Positions 17,673-27,240 are shown, counted from the stretch's first letter. The stretch is DNA of 64,000 bases from Rossellomorea vietnamensis (GCF_008180415.1 NZ_VTEI01000002.1:206518-270517); one strand, 5' to 3'. Program-made: numbers and translations. Notes: a model not told the origin generated them from the sequence alone.

Positions 17673-18053
17673 GGCTCTTCTCTAAAGATTGTTGCATTTG
17701 AATGCTATTTTATCCATTCTTCCTCTTTTTCGTAGAATGTTTGAAATGGAAGGCCTGCGACCTCCTGCGGAACTAGCGGTCGTCTAGTTCCAGCCCCTAG
17801 CCCCTTAGGATGAAATCCAGCTCCAGCGGCCAGTAGATTTCGGTCTCTCTCCTTCCGAACAGTCATCATGTAATCGCTAACGCTCTTCGTGATTCCTTTA
17901 TCTCATACGAGAGACCTAAAATCTGTATGTCGCTGAACGGCCGTTTCCGCTTTTTTTGAAGCCGGGGAGGATCAACGCCCCCTCCACGTGGAGTCATGCA
18001 CCTGGAGCAGAAATCCAGTATGATATAGAAAGCCAACCTTTGTGAAAACAGCC
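17673..18053. mobile_element. Composite MITE-like element with GC-rich core
   Basis: 381 bp. Ends are GGCTCTTCTCTAAAGATTGT and, read outward from the right, GGCTGTTTTCACAAAGGTTG, as in the short copies. Between them is a GC-rich block (about 17750-18015) with the motifs CTGCGGAACTAGCGG and GAGCAGAAATCCAG. Flanks GTTTTAAT and TTTTTAAT match at 7 of 8, so the whole 381 bp seems to have moved as a unit. No gene lies in 17544-18240. Confidence 0.75.
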
Positions 18054-18240
18054 TTTTTAATGAATAACCCTGAGGTATAATTTAATCTTTAAGTCTTTAA
18101 TAATTTTTAACTGCAAATTGAACTTTCAAACTCTATCAAAAGTTACTTTGCAATCAAAACAATCAATTCCATTGCAGGTAATAAAACTCATTAAAGATTT
18201 AAAATTATTTAGCTGTTTAATTCTTCAAGTACGATTCATT

Positions 18241-18669
18241 TTATCCAGCTATTTGCTTTAGATAGTCAGCATCTTGCTCATGTATAGAATAATACACGAC
18301 ATCTTCCCAGCTTTCGCCCGATCTTTCAGCAATGACAGCTCCCTCATCTTTGAACCAAATTCTCGAGTCAATTAAACCGGTAAAGTGCTTAGGGTTTAGC
18401 ACTTCTAAGTAAATATCAGGTTTTTCAAGGTTCACGTCTGGATCCGCAATTTTCTCTTTCTTCATGAAAATCATCATTATGTTATCCACTGCACTTTGGT
18501 TCTCAGTGTTCTTAATGATGTTTTTGAAGTGAATCACATCATCTCTGCCCCTGTCCTGATAACCCACTCGGATTTCCCTTGTAACTTCTTCCTTTGAAAA
18601 GTAGATCCCTGCCAAATAGCCACCTATGAATATGATCAGCATCATGAGTGCAGCCTGCCATTTTTTCAC
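18241..18669 (-). CDS. Membrane-anchored hypothetical protein
   Basis: 142 residues from GTG at 18669; VKKWQAALMMLIIFIGGYLA is a single N-terminal membrane segment, followed by an extracytoplasmic domain of about 115 residues rich in charged residues (VGYQDRGRDDVIHFKNIIKN). The frame remains open to 18768, but those upstream codons run into the first units of the tandem array, so I prefer the short start. The first membrane-proximal residues are strongly basic. Family not recognised. Confidence 0.55.
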   Translation of the reverse strand: MKKWQAALMMLIIFIGGYLAGIYFSKEEVTREIRVGYQDRGRDDVIHFKNIIKNTENQSAVDNIMMIFMKKEKIADPDVNLEKPDIYLEVLNPKHFTGLIDSRIWFKDEGAVIAERSGESWEDVVYYSIHEQDADYLKQIAG

Positions 18670-18708
18670 GAAATCATCTTCTTTCTTTGAACTTTTTGTT
18701 CCTATTCT

Positions 18709-19811
18709 GGATACATGTTTTGTCTTTTTGAGGCTACTCATGTACCCACACGGCACTCCTGGATACATGTCTTTGCCTTTTTGACTTAACTCATGTGTCC
18801 ACTCGCCCTGGCTGGATACATGTCTTTGCCTTTTTGAGCCTACTCATGTACCCACACGGCACTCCTGGATACATGTCTTTGCCTTTTTGACTTAACTCAT
18901 GTGTCCACTCGCCCTGGCTGGATACATGTCGTTGCCTTTTTGAACCAACTCATGTATCTACTCGCCCTGGCTGGATACATGTCTTTGCCTTTTTGACTCA
19001 ACTCATGTATCCACACGATATCTCTGGATACATGTCTTGACCTTTTTGGCCCAACTCATGTATCCACTCGCCACTTCTGGATACATGTCTTTGCCTTTTT
19101 GACTCAACTCATGTATCTACTCGCCACGTCTGGGTACATGTCTTTGGCTTTTTCATCCAACTCATGTACCCACACGACACTTCTGGATACATGTCTTTGG
19201 CCTTTTCATCCAACTCATGTACCCACACGACACTTCTGGATACATGTCTTTGGCCTTTTGACTCAACTCATGTATCCGCTCGCCCTGGCTGGATACATGT
19301 CTTTGCCTTTTTGACTCAACTCATGTATCCACACGATATCTCTGGATACATGTCTTGACCTTTTTGGCCCAACTCATGTATCCACTCGACACTTCTGGAT
19401 ACATGTCTTTGCCTTTTTGACTCAACTCATGTATCTACTCGCCACGTCTGGGTACATGTCTTTGGCTTTTTCATCCAACTCATGTACCCACACGACACTT
19501 CTGGATACATGTCTTTGGCCTTTTGACTCAACTCATGTACCCACACGTCACTTCTGGATACATGTCTTTGGCTTTTTGAACCAACTCATGTATCCACTCG
19601 CCCTGGCTGGATACATGTCTTTGCCTTTTTGACTCAACTCATGTATCCACACGACATCTCTGGATACATGTCTTTGCCTTTTTGACTCAACTCATGTACC
19701 CACTCGCCCTGGCTGGATACATGTCTTTGCCTTTTTGACTCAACTGATGTAGCCACACGTCACTTCTGGATACATGGCTTTGCTATAATGACGTCACTCA
19801 TGTACCCACAA
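18709..19811. repeat. Tandem array, about 21 x 53 bp, palindromic units
   Basis: Unit starts, e.g. 18709, 18761, 18814, 18867 and 18920, step by 53 bp (52 once); the last is 19768. Each unit contains GGATACATG, about 20 bases, then CATGTATCC or CATGTACCC, a 9-bp inverted repeat, plus a 13-base spacer rich in C and G. The two units that open GGGTACATG (near 19131 and 19449) close with CATGTACCC, keeping pairing; other units have one mismatch. Since 53 is not a multiple of 3, the frames through it (60-71 codons) are shadows. It lies between two minus-strand genes and is probably transcribed. Confidence 0.92.
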
Positions 19812-19822
19812 ACTTCTGCAAG

Positions 19823-20620
19823 TCAATCCGACGGCATAGTGGCCTCTACTGAAGTTTCGATCCTCCAGGACAGAATGGTCGTACTATCTCTAACATTGTT
19901 GTCCCTGATGGATTCCAGAAGCTTTTGGACGCCTTCTTGATTCGTGTTTCCTTCGAATACAGAATAAATTTTCTGTGGCAGGTGATAATCAGTTCCCTGG
20001 CACTCTGTTAAGCCATCGGTTGTCAGGAGTATATGGTTCACCCCGGCCCTCAACTCTTTTATGCCCGAACTGTAAGTGGGTACAGCTTTATTAAAGGTGC
20101 TATTCTGGCCAACCCATTCATAAAAACTGCGCTGATTTTGCTGATATTCGCCCAGCTTTGCCAAGTCGGGATTGTATAGGTGGAGGAGGCAATCTCCTAC
20201 TGAAAACCAGTATAAATAGTTATCTTTCCTTATGGTAAAAAGGCATGCGGTTTCGCCCTTTATCGTTTTACAGGCTTCCTTAAACGCTTTCCCCTTAAAT
20301 GTAGTTAGAATTAATTCATTCATCTTTTCAAAGCAGCCCGCAATTCCCATATCCAGTAATCCGTAAATCGTTTCTTTTTGTGAGTGAATTTCCTTTAATA
20401 CCAGCTCTGCGCTTTGGGCAGTATTATGTGCATCAAGCAAAAGGGCAAATTCCCATCCCTTCTTTTTATCAACCCAGACCAGGCAGCCGTCCTCATTTTT
20501 TGTTTGTCCGGAAGTTGAGTTTCCTCCAAAGTGCCCGGCAATAACTCCACCAATCTCCTCCAGATGAGTTTGGTCCACGAAGTGTTCTTCACTTCCTACC
20601 CATTTATATTCTTTTATCAT
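19823..20620 (-). CDS. PP2C-type protein phosphatase
   Basis: 265 residues with PP2C motifs in order: TKNEDGCLVWVDKK near 41-54, FALLLDAHN near 58-66 (the DGHG motif with alanine in place of glycine), FSVGDCLLHLY near 139-149, LLTTDGLTECQG near 199-210, and RDSTTILSW near 245-253, where D246 would be the last metal ligand. A Mg2+/Mn2+-dependent serine/threonine phosphatase, cytosolic. No partner kinase is adjacent. The array starts 12 bp after its stop. Confidence 0.8.
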   Translation of the reverse strand: MIKEYKWVGSEEHFVDQTHLEEIGGVIAGHFGGNSTSGQTKNEDGCLVWVDKKKGWEFALLLDAHNTAQSAELVLKEIHSQKETIYGLLDMGIAGCFEKMNELILTTFKGKAFKEACKTIKGETACLFTIRKDNYLYWFSVGDCLLHLYNPDLAKLGEYQQNQRSFYEWVGQNSTFNKAVPTYSSGIKELRAGVNHILLTTDGLTECQGTDYHLPQKIYSVFEGNTNQEGVQKLLESIRDNNVRDSTTILSWRIETSVEATMPSD

Positions 20621-20805
20621 TTAAGACCTCACCTTTTCTATAAAAAGTGGCTGGTGAACCAGCCACACTCATTGTTCTTTTTTAACCGTTGTTCCATCAG
20701 CGGTCCCATTAAACAGTTTCTTTAGACTTCGTTTACACAACCATATTTTCAGGATGCATTTGCCCTTCAAGCTATCAAACCAAAGAAAACTATTCTTCAA
20801 AACAA

Positions 20806-20854
20806 ATAAAAAAGGGACTGCCCTGCTAATATAAAGCAGCAGAACACGTCCCTC
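20806..20854 (-). terminator. Terminator of the large GNAT fusion gene
   Basis: Minus-strand AGGGAC pairs with GTCCCT with an inner CTGCT/AGCAG stem, followed by TTTTTTATTT. It lies 16 bp after the stop of the 1026-residue gene. Confidence 0.7.
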
Positions 20855-20868
20855 ATTTGAACTCTTTT

Positions 20869-23800
20869 TTATCGAAACGTAATCCCTTTAATAGGCTTAA
20901 CCGCATTTCCTATTTTTTCTTCCCCGAACAGCAGTACAGTCGGTTTAACAGTGACCGTTTCTCCACATGAAGCTGACCACTCCTCTGTGGAGGCCGACAC
21001 GAATACTTCTTGATTCATATAGAGTTCGGAGAGCTTCCGGGATTCTGAATGAATGAGGGTGATCGCATCCTCCCGGTCGTCAGATCCCACCGATACATAA
21101 TCCGAGTCACCCAGCATAAATTCCTCTATACCGGCATAATACCTTTCAAACACTCCATCAGACGGCACCTCGGCATAACAGGAGGAAAGTTCGTCTCCAG
21201 GTTTAAAGAAGGCTTCCATGTCGAGAAGTTCGCCTTTGAAAGTACGGCCTGTTTGTTGATGGACTTCCGCGTAGCAGGCAAGCACCCCGACCTCCGGAAG
21301 AGTCAAAGCATACTGTTTCAATATGATGCCTTTCATCTTCTCATGTACTTTGAACTCTGTCGTCAAGCACAGCCCAGTCCATTTATGACCATTGTTGTCG
21401 GTTCTTGTTACGGGTTCGGCCCTTGTTATTTCCTTCATCATTGAATAAGAGCTGACATTCTGGAAGAAGTACCTTATCCCCCCTCCCCAAGGATTCCACC
21501 ATGCTTTGGGGCCGGCCTCCGGGAACTGATGGTGAAGGTTTTCTTTTCCGTCGATTATTAAACAATAAATTCCTGGAAAATAGGAAGGTGAAGATTTGAA
21601 GGACAACATTCCATTATCCACTGTCCAGACTCCGTTGATTTCTTCCACCGTCACTTCTTTCTTTCCTTTTACGAACTGAATCGCTTCGAGTGATGCTCTT
21701 TGTCCTGGAGCATGAAAGAAACCTGTAATGTGTTTCAAGCCAGGTGAGTTATGTTCTGCCTGAACACTTATTTTTGTTGCTTCATCTTCTTTTTGGGAGC
21801 AGCGTTCAAAGCAGTCACCTTCAATTTTCAACTTTAAGCTTCCGTGGATGTAAGGTGTCAGCATGGATCTGAACGAGTATTCCACCGTGCCGCCTTCTTC
21901 AGAAATGAAATCTCCGCCAGAAGCTTCCAGTGCATAAAGTGGAATTTCCTTCATCCTTGGTGCTCCTTCTCCCATGATGAATTCCCGCCAGCGTTCCCAG
22001 GTTGGTGCCGTATTGATTCCGATTGAGATAGGGCCGAAGCAGACTTCCTGTTGAGGATTAATGGTCTTGGCAGTATATTCGATACCGAACCGCCAGTCAT
22101 CTTTTCTTCCCTTCGCTCCCTCAGGCCAAGAAAATCCGGTAGTATCTCCTTTATTTCCAGAAACAAAGATCCAGCTTTCGGATATCTCCTTGTCTTTTAT
22201 ATAATCCATGAATGGAATGAAGGCTTCCGAACCGATGATGACTCCGTCTTTTTGCGGAATGGCCATATTCTTCAGCTCAGGATAAACTGGCTGCAGAAGG
22301 AAGATATCAACCAGTGATTCTGTTCCCTTATTGATGATTTCATGATTGATTTCAATCAACCCATCACCAAACAGCTTAATATAAGTATTCAGTGTTACAT
22401 TGGGAAAAGCATTCGATTCCAGAGAGGTTTTGATTACCAATCCCTCGACAAGTTCGATAAATTCTACATGACTTGCTTCCTTTTTGGAAAATTCTTCACT
22501 GAACGGTTTTCCGAGCTTAGGTGAGAAGACAACCATCGCTTCTCCTGAAGAATAAATCGACCCCGCTTTGACAATATGATTCCGCTTTTCCACCTCCACA
22601 TAAAATGGACCGTTAAAGCCATACCAATGTTCTTCCGTTTCTCCTCCGAATTTGCTTCCGTACCCCGGGAAAGCTAAGGACAAATTCGTGCGAAAGGTGA
22701 AGGTCCCTTTATTCTCCCGCTTTACCCTTACTTCTATTTCCTTTGACAGAAAAGCATTTTTCAGAAGTTTGGCTGATAAAGGAAAGGATGTTCTACCTTT
22801 TCCTATAATATCCGCAGCTATCTCTTTCCGATCCCACTCCAGCACCGAGTTATCCGGCAGTAAAATATGATAGGTGCAGTCCTCTTCCATCTGACTTTCG
22901 ATATCCAAATGAACCAGGCCTTTTTGTCCCGCTCTCCAGTCTTTTCTTACAGTGCGTAGATGAACCTTCGCTGCTTGTTTTGGGAATACACCCATGTTCA
23001 AAGGAATAGGGGAACCGTCGATTGTCATGACCGCACTTACAGCCGGATGTGTTTTCCAAGGGTTCGGTTCCTGACTCGGAATGGTAACCTTAACCGGAAA
23101 TTCACCTGTCCATTCACTATCCACCATGCAGGAATGATAAAAGGAATGTTCGACATTCTCATTTTCCTCCCCAGTAAGAGTGACCTCCATTGGGCGGCCG
23201 GTTTTATTCACCATTCTGTAAGTCACTGAATGAGTCTGATTTTCAAGGAGCTTAAAATCCTGCAAGCTCATTTCGATTAGGAAGTCCTGAGTCTCTATAA
23301 GACGGATACCGCGCCCTGTCCGTTCTACCTGGACCCGGACATACTCTTCTCCTGCTCTCCAATTGTACTCAAAGTACGTGTAATCATTATGTCTGATTCC
23401 ATCGGGTTTCACTTCAATGACGCGCTCGCTTGTCGAGTACCAATCATGCTTTTCGAAAAATGGACGAAGGCAGTCGATGCTCATGACAAGCGGAATGAAA
23501 TTCATTAAATGTGTACTATCATCTCTTTCCTCCCAGAAGAAACCGCACTTCTTGTAGAGCGGGACTGCTTTGGTGTTTCCTGCCCAAGTGAACAAGTCCA
23601 GCCTCGGCCAATCCAATTCGATGGTTCTTTCAAGCGCTTTCAATACCAGCTGTTTGCCGATTTTCAACCCTTGGTATGAAGGGTGGACATTCAGAAGAGG
23701 AATGTACAATGCACCTGTATCTTCCCTGTATTGAGACAATCCGCAGTATCCCACTACTTCATCACCGTACATCGCCAGGAAGAGATGAAGATTCGTAGAG

Positions 23801-23949
23801 TTCGACTCTTTCTCGATTACATCCGATTCGGTCGTTACACCAGAATCTCCTCCCCAATTCTCACGGCTTTCATTCCACATCTTTGCTATACCCTTTGCTA
23901 ATCCTTGATGATATTCCACTATTTTCACTTGTTCTGCTGTTGTTTTCAT
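20869..23949 (-). CDS. Large GNAT fusion with beta-rich C-terminal region
   Basis: 1026 residues. About 1-155 is a GNAT domain: AKMWNESRENWGGDS, then LNVHPSYQGLKIGKQLVLKA with the acetyl-CoA loop, then NTKAVPLYKKCGF. The remaining ~870 residues are beta-strand-rich with several sandwich-like modules; about 430-700 (FGGETEEHWYGFNGPFYVEV, AWWNPWGGGIRYFF further on) resembles galactose-mutarotase-like sandwich architecture. No signal peptide, so cytosolic. A GGGGG site precedes ATG at 23949. Likely related to large GNATs in spore formers, but substrate is unknown. Confidence 0.75.
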   Translation of the reverse strand: MKTTAEQVKIVEYHQGLAKGIAKMWNESRENWGGDSGVTTESDVIEKESNSTNLHLFLAMYGDEVVGYCGLSQYREDTGALYIPLLNVHPSYQGLKIGKQLVLKALERTIELDWPRLDLFTWAGNTKAVPLYKKCGFFWEERDDSTHLMNFIPLVMSIDCLRPFFEKHDWYSTSERVIEVKPDGIRHNDYTYFEYNWRAGEEYVRVQVERTGRGIRLIETQDFLIEMSLQDFKLLENQTHSVTYRMVNKTGRPMEVTLTGEENENVEHSFYHSCMVDSEWTGEFPVKVTIPSQEPNPWKTHPAVSAVMTIDGSPIPLNMGVFPKQAAKVHLRTVRKDWRAGQKGLVHLDIESQMEEDCTYHILLPDNSVLEWDRKEIAADIIGKGRTSFPLSAKLLKNAFLSKEIEVRVKRENKGTFTFRTNLSLAFPGYGSKFGGETEEHWYGFNGPFYVEVEKRNHIVKAGSIYSSGEAMVVFSPKLGKPFSEEFSKKEASHVEFIELVEGLVIKTSLESNAFPNVTLNTYIKLFGDGLIEINHEIINKGTESLVDIFLLQPVYPELKNMAIPQKDGVIIGSEAFIPFMDYIKDKEISESWIFVSGNKGDTTGFSWPEGAKGRKDDWRFGIEYTAKTINPQQEVCFGPISIGINTAPTWERWREFIMGEGAPRMKEIPLYALEASGGDFISEEGGTVEYSFRSMLTPYIHGSLKLKIEGDCFERCSQKEDEATKISVQAEHNSPGLKHITGFFHAPGQRASLEAIQFVKGKKEVTVEEINGVWTVDNGMLSFKSSPSYFPGIYCLIIDGKENLHHQFPEAGPKAWWNPWGGGIRYFFQNVSSYSMMKEITRAEPVTRTDNNGHKWTGLCLTTEFKVHEKMKGIILKQYALTLPEVGVLACYAEVHQQTGRTFKGELLDMEAFFKPGDELSSCYAEVPSDGVFERYYAGIEEFMLGDSDYVSVGSDDREDAITLIHSESRKLSELYMNQEVFVSASTEEWSASCGETVTVKPTVLLFGEEKIGNAVKPIKGITFR

Positions 23950-23963
23950 AAGAACCCCCTGAG

Positions 23964-24035
23964 CTACGTTTTTATCGATCTAACCTCACTTTTGTTACTC
24001 TTTTGACCTGCATGGATGACTTTGATCATCATCAT
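23964..24035 (-). CDS. Short leader ORF (23 codons)
   Basis: AAAGGAGG stands 5 bases before three tandem ATG codons; the frame reads MMMIKVIHAGQKSNKSEVRS then IKT and stops 14 bp before the next gene's start. The site is stronger than that of the following gene. No regulatory codon run is visible. It may be a translated leader, a tiny protein, or a chance match. Confidence 0.4.
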   Translation of the reverse strand: MMMIKVIHAGQKSNKSEVRSIKT

Positions 24036-24154
24036 CTCCTCCTTTCAAATTATAGGCTGGAAAATCTTACTTCTCCTTCCACAGTTTAAAATGATATGCA
24101 GCACATGTAAAGAATATTCTAATTTGACAGATAATTAAATTTATGTAAATACCT

Positions 24155-24414
24155 CTATTTCTTGGAGATGAATAAAACTAGTAAATAGATCACCAGAGCA
24201 ATCACCATTTCTAAAAAGCCATAAACCATATATCCTGCAGCATGCCAGCCCCTAGCGTAGTTAGTACCCAAAACTAAAAAACTGGAAGATATGATGAATA
24301 GAAAACCGGAATAAAGTATCCCCAACTTCTCTTTATCATCCTAATTCTAAAGCAGTACAGCCAAGCGGCGGCAGAGACTGAATACATAATAGTAACAAGC
24401 GTGGTACCCGGCAT
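24155..24414 (-). pseudogene. Frameshifted small membrane protein
   Basis: The first frame (ATG 24414) gives MPGTTLVTIMYSVSAAAWLY and then leaves frame; a second frame gives KEKLGILYSGFLFIISSSFL, VLGTNYARGWHAAGYMVYGF and LEMVIALVIYLLVLFISKK to the stop at 24155. Together they form an ~85-residue protein with three membrane segments, joined by a single frameshift near 24330-24345. Sequencing error is possible. Confidence 0.6.
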
Positions 24415-24438
24415 GAAATCCCCCGTTATAATAGCAAA

Positions 24439-24912
24439 TTATTCGATCGTGTCACACAATTTCACCGAAAGTCTTTCAGGGTCTTTCCAACTATGATACA
24501 GTTCAATATGCCATCTCCCTTTCAACCTCTTAAAGCCACTCGTTTCTATCCATTTGTGCAGGTCCTCATATGCCTTCACTATTTCTTTATTCGATCCCTG
24601 ATGATGATAAACTGCATACGATTGAGCGGGTACCGTCAAGGTCACCATATCCTCCGGTACATTTTCGAATGCTGATACCTCCATGCAAACCCAATAACCA
24701 TCCTCGTCTTTCGTATTTTCTTCTACCTTAAAAGCCCCGATTTGCCGTTTGGAATTTGTAATGTGGCTGATTTCTGACATACGATTCTCCAAATGCAGCG
24801 ATGCCTTTGGGATTTCCTTGATGTATCGAACTCCTGGACAAAGGACCCGAAATCCTACTAACTTGATTTCTTCCATTTTTATCTTTCTTGTTTTCTCTGG
24901 CATATTTTCCAA
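24439..24912 (-). CDS. GyrI-like / effector-binding domain protein
   Basis: 157 residues. The order EIKLVGFRVLCPG, then GYWVCMEVSAFENVPEDMVT, TVPAQSYAVYHHQGSNKEI and a C-terminal VKLCDTIE is the stand-alone effector-binding (GyrI-like, AraC-type sensor) fold, which binds small hydrophobic ligands. TTG start at 24912 has GGAGGG 7 bases upstream. No DNA-binding part is fused. Confidence 0.75.
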   Translation of the reverse strand: MENMPEKTRKIKMEEIKLVGFRVLCPGVRYIKEIPKASLHLENRMSEISHITNSKRQIGAFKVEENTKDEDGYWVCMEVSAFENVPEDMVTLTVPAQSYAVYHHQGSNKEIVKAYEDLHKWIETSGFKRLKGRWHIELYHSWKDPERLSVKLCDTIE

Positions 24913-25002
24913 CTTGAAGCCCTCCCATATAGATATACTTCAAATTTAAATTTAAAACCCTGACTAACAGCTTTCCTCAGGAATGCCACCCCCTTTTCTC
25001 CA

Positions 25003-25218
25003 TTAAAGCTTCCCTTCTTTTATCCAGGCAACAATCTGAACGGAACCAAGAACGGAAACAAAGAGCAAGGATAACAATGTAATTACCCAGATGGAAAGGC
25101 GGCCGATTTCCCCGAGAGCGTCTGCAAAAAGTACAACGAATATAAATACGCCAATCATCATTAGATAACAAAAAGCATTTAGTGCAATATAGGCAGTCCT
25201 TAATGCTCTATCCTTCAT
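25003..25218 (-). CDS. Small two-span membrane protein
   Basis: 71 residues with two hydrophobic segments (about 9-31 and 42-64). ATG at 25218 is preceded by AAGGAG and 6 bases; an ATG 21 bases upstream includes that site and is less likely. No family recognised. Confidence 0.6.
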   Translation of the reverse strand: MKDRALRTAYIALNAFCYLMMIGVFIFVVLFADALGEIGRLSIWVITLLSLLFVSVLGSVQIVAWIKEGKL

Positions 25219-25303
25219 AAACATCTCCTTCCATTCCATTTCTGGACTCTTACTATGTATCTTATTGAATCACTGTTATTCTATTAGTATGGGTTAAATA
25301 CTT

Positions 25304-25855
25304 TTAAGCATTTTTAAAATAGATTACGTTATCTGTCCACTCCCCGAACTCATAAATGAAACCTTTTCTGATACACTCGAAATCCATTCCGACACTTTCG
25401 GCTAATCGGATTGAATTTTGGTTATCCAGATTGATGTGTGCCTCAACCCGATGATATTTCAAGTCAGAAAAAGCAATATTCAAGGCTCCATTTACAGCTT
25501 CCTTTCCAAAACCCTTGCCCCAAAACTGATTATGTATTGTATAACCGATTCTCCCCCATTGAAAATCTTCCCGGGCCAGAGTTGAAAAATCAATCATACC
25601 CAGATGTTTCCCGTCAATCTTTCGAAACACACCGAAAACAAAGGCAGTGTCATTCTTTGCCAGAGATTGATGCTTTTCAACTAAACTTGCAAACCAATTT
25701 ACCGTACATTCTTCCATATCAAGCTTTCCTTGGTCATGTCTATACTGAGATGGCAATCTATCATTGAAGCCCTTCAGCCACGCAGAATAGTCTTCCTGGA
25801 TTAACGGCCTGACTGTCAAACGGTCTGTTTCTATCATATATGTAAATGTATCCAA
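25304..25855 (-). CDS. GNAT-family acetyltransferase (RimJ/RimL type)
   Basis: 183 residues. IETDRLTVRPLIQEDYSAWL at the start, the acetyl-CoA loop in HNQFWGKGFGKEAVNGAL near 128-145, and INLDNQNSIRLAESVGMDF near 153-171 are the usual signature. Cytosolic, acceptor unknown. The 374-bp gap upstream holds only the terminator of the next operon. Confidence 0.88.
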   Translation of the reverse strand: MDTFTYMIETDRLTVRPLIQEDYSAWLKGFNDRLPSQYRHDQGKLDMEECTVNWFASLVEKHQSLAKNDTAFVFGVFRKIDGKHLGMIDFSTLAREDFQWGRIGYTIHNQFWGKGFGKEAVNGALNIAFSDLKYHRVEAHINLDNQNSIRLAESVGMDFECIRKGFIYEFGEWTDNVIYFKNA

Positions 25856-26054
25856 TCTCGCACCTCTTATCTTATTAATGCATGTCCCCTATGACATAAG
25901 AGACACATCATTATCTTGGTTGATAACACGTTTGTTTACTATATTGCTGTACTATTTAGACGAAGCAAGCAGCCGCAATGTTTCAAATAATTAAATCTAA
26001 TTCTAATATGGTATAGCCCTAAAAAGAGACGGGCTAAAAATACAAAGAATAAAA

Positions 26055-26090
26055 GAGGCCGGAATTATGTAGATTCCGGTCTTCATTTCT
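26055..26090 (-). terminator. Terminator of the sigma/permease operon
   Basis: GGCCGGAAT pairs with ATTCCGGTC, 140 bp after the last permease gene, with T-rich tracts on both sides (CTCTTTTATTC on the minus strand). It may work in both directions. Confidence 0.65.
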
Positions 26091-26229
26091 TTATTTAGAA
26101 ATAAATATTTAAATATGAAAAGAGATAATCTATTTTGGAACACGTTTACAATCCCCTTCCAAGCAGACATCCTTAATGATCAAGTTGGATAGATTGTTTT
26201 TTTCCTTCTCTTAAAACAGTCCTTCAACG

Positions 26230-27240
26230 CTAGGACTTCACTCTGACAAAATCATCCTCATGGACAGTGTTTTTAACAGGCTTTCCTGACGTGTCAAGAT
26301 TCTTCTTAAATTTCTGTCCATAGTATGAATAACCTGAAGCTGCCCTGATATACCCTTCCATCATAAGAGCAACAGCAAACATGACGAGTGCAAAGGATAG
26401 GATGGGGGTCAACGGTACCCATGGAGCTCCCTGCAGATACCGGAACGTGTCACCTATCAACCCGGACCATTCATTGGTTGATGATTGAGGCGGATCATTG
26501 ACCAGCTGGTAATCTACTTCTGTTCCACCCAAAAACAGTTTCAGCAGCCCTAGGTGAATAAAGATAATCAATGTCTGCATGACCTGCTGCCCAAAGAGGA
26601 TCACAATTTTTTCACGCAATGCGGGTAAAATATGCTTGATGATAATCCTGAATCTTCCCGCCCCAAGCGTTTTCGCGCTTGAAATGAACTCCTCTTTGTT
26701 CACTCTGGCAATTTCATTACCCAAAAGAGCAGAAAGCACTGGCACAATCAATAAGATCAGTACAAGTCCTTCAAGGATAAACCTTTCTGTCATAGTAGTA
26801 GAAAAACCTTGAGGAGGTTCCCACAGAATTGGATAAAGCAAGAAATAAGCCAAAACCGACATGGGAATGTAGTGAAAAGAGTCTGCTGCTCCATTAAAAA
26901 TTTTTTGGTATTTCTGAAGATAGATTCCAATCAGAAAACCAAATGGGAGAGCTATGAACACACGAAGAAACCCTATCGCAAATGAAGCCAGGATGGTATA
27001 TTTTGCTCCTATAATAACCTTTCCCAGCATATCCAAGCCAAGAGGGTCGGTGCCAAATGGAAAGGCCCATTTAGGCGATATGGGCGCTGATTCGACAGGC
27101 ACATTATCAACCGAAATGTAATAAAGTTTCCTGACCTCATTGTCCCAAAGAAAGCTGTAGATAAAGCTGGATATCAAAAACACGGCAATAATGATCAAAC
27201 CGGAGAGGAAAAGAGGATTCTTCCAAATACTTCTCTTCAT
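26230..27240 (-). CDS. ABC transporter permease (OppC/DppC type)
   Basis: 336 residues, about six membrane segments; the first segment is followed by a ~40-residue outer loop (SVDNVPVESAPISPKWAFPF) as in OppC proteins. The EAA-like ATPase contact is SSAKTLGAGRFRIIIKHILP near 190-209. Oligopeptide- or nickel-type permease by fold. The ATG overlaps the upstream permease stop by one base (TAATG), so they are co-translated. No ATPase or substrate-binding gene is nearby. Confidence 0.8.
   Translation of the reverse strand: MKRSIWKNPLFLSGLIIIAVFLISSFIYSFLWDNEVRKLYYISVDNVPVESAPISPKWAFPFGTDPLGLDMLGKVIIGAKYTILASFAIGFLRVFIALPFGFLIGIYLQKYQKIFNGAADSFHYIPMSVLAYFLLYPILWEPPQGFSTTMTERFILEGLVLILLIVPVLSALLGNEIARVNKEEFISSAKTLGAGRFRIIIKHILPALREKIVILFGQQVMQTLIIFIHLGLLKLFLGGTEVDYQLVNDPPQSSTNEWSGLIGDTFRYLQGAPWVPLTPILSFALVMFAVALMMEGYIRAASGYSYYGQKFKKNLDTSGKPVKNTVHEDDFVRVKS

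Noticed and set aside
19099..19632. Plus-strand ORFs of 64-71 codons in the tandem array
   Set aside because: The 53-bp period changes frame every unit; several overlapping frames are equally open, and no site for translation initiation is present.
18709..19811. CRISPR array
   Set aside because: The whole 53-bp unit, including the part that would be a spacer, is repeated nearly unchanged; there are no unique spacers and no cas genes.
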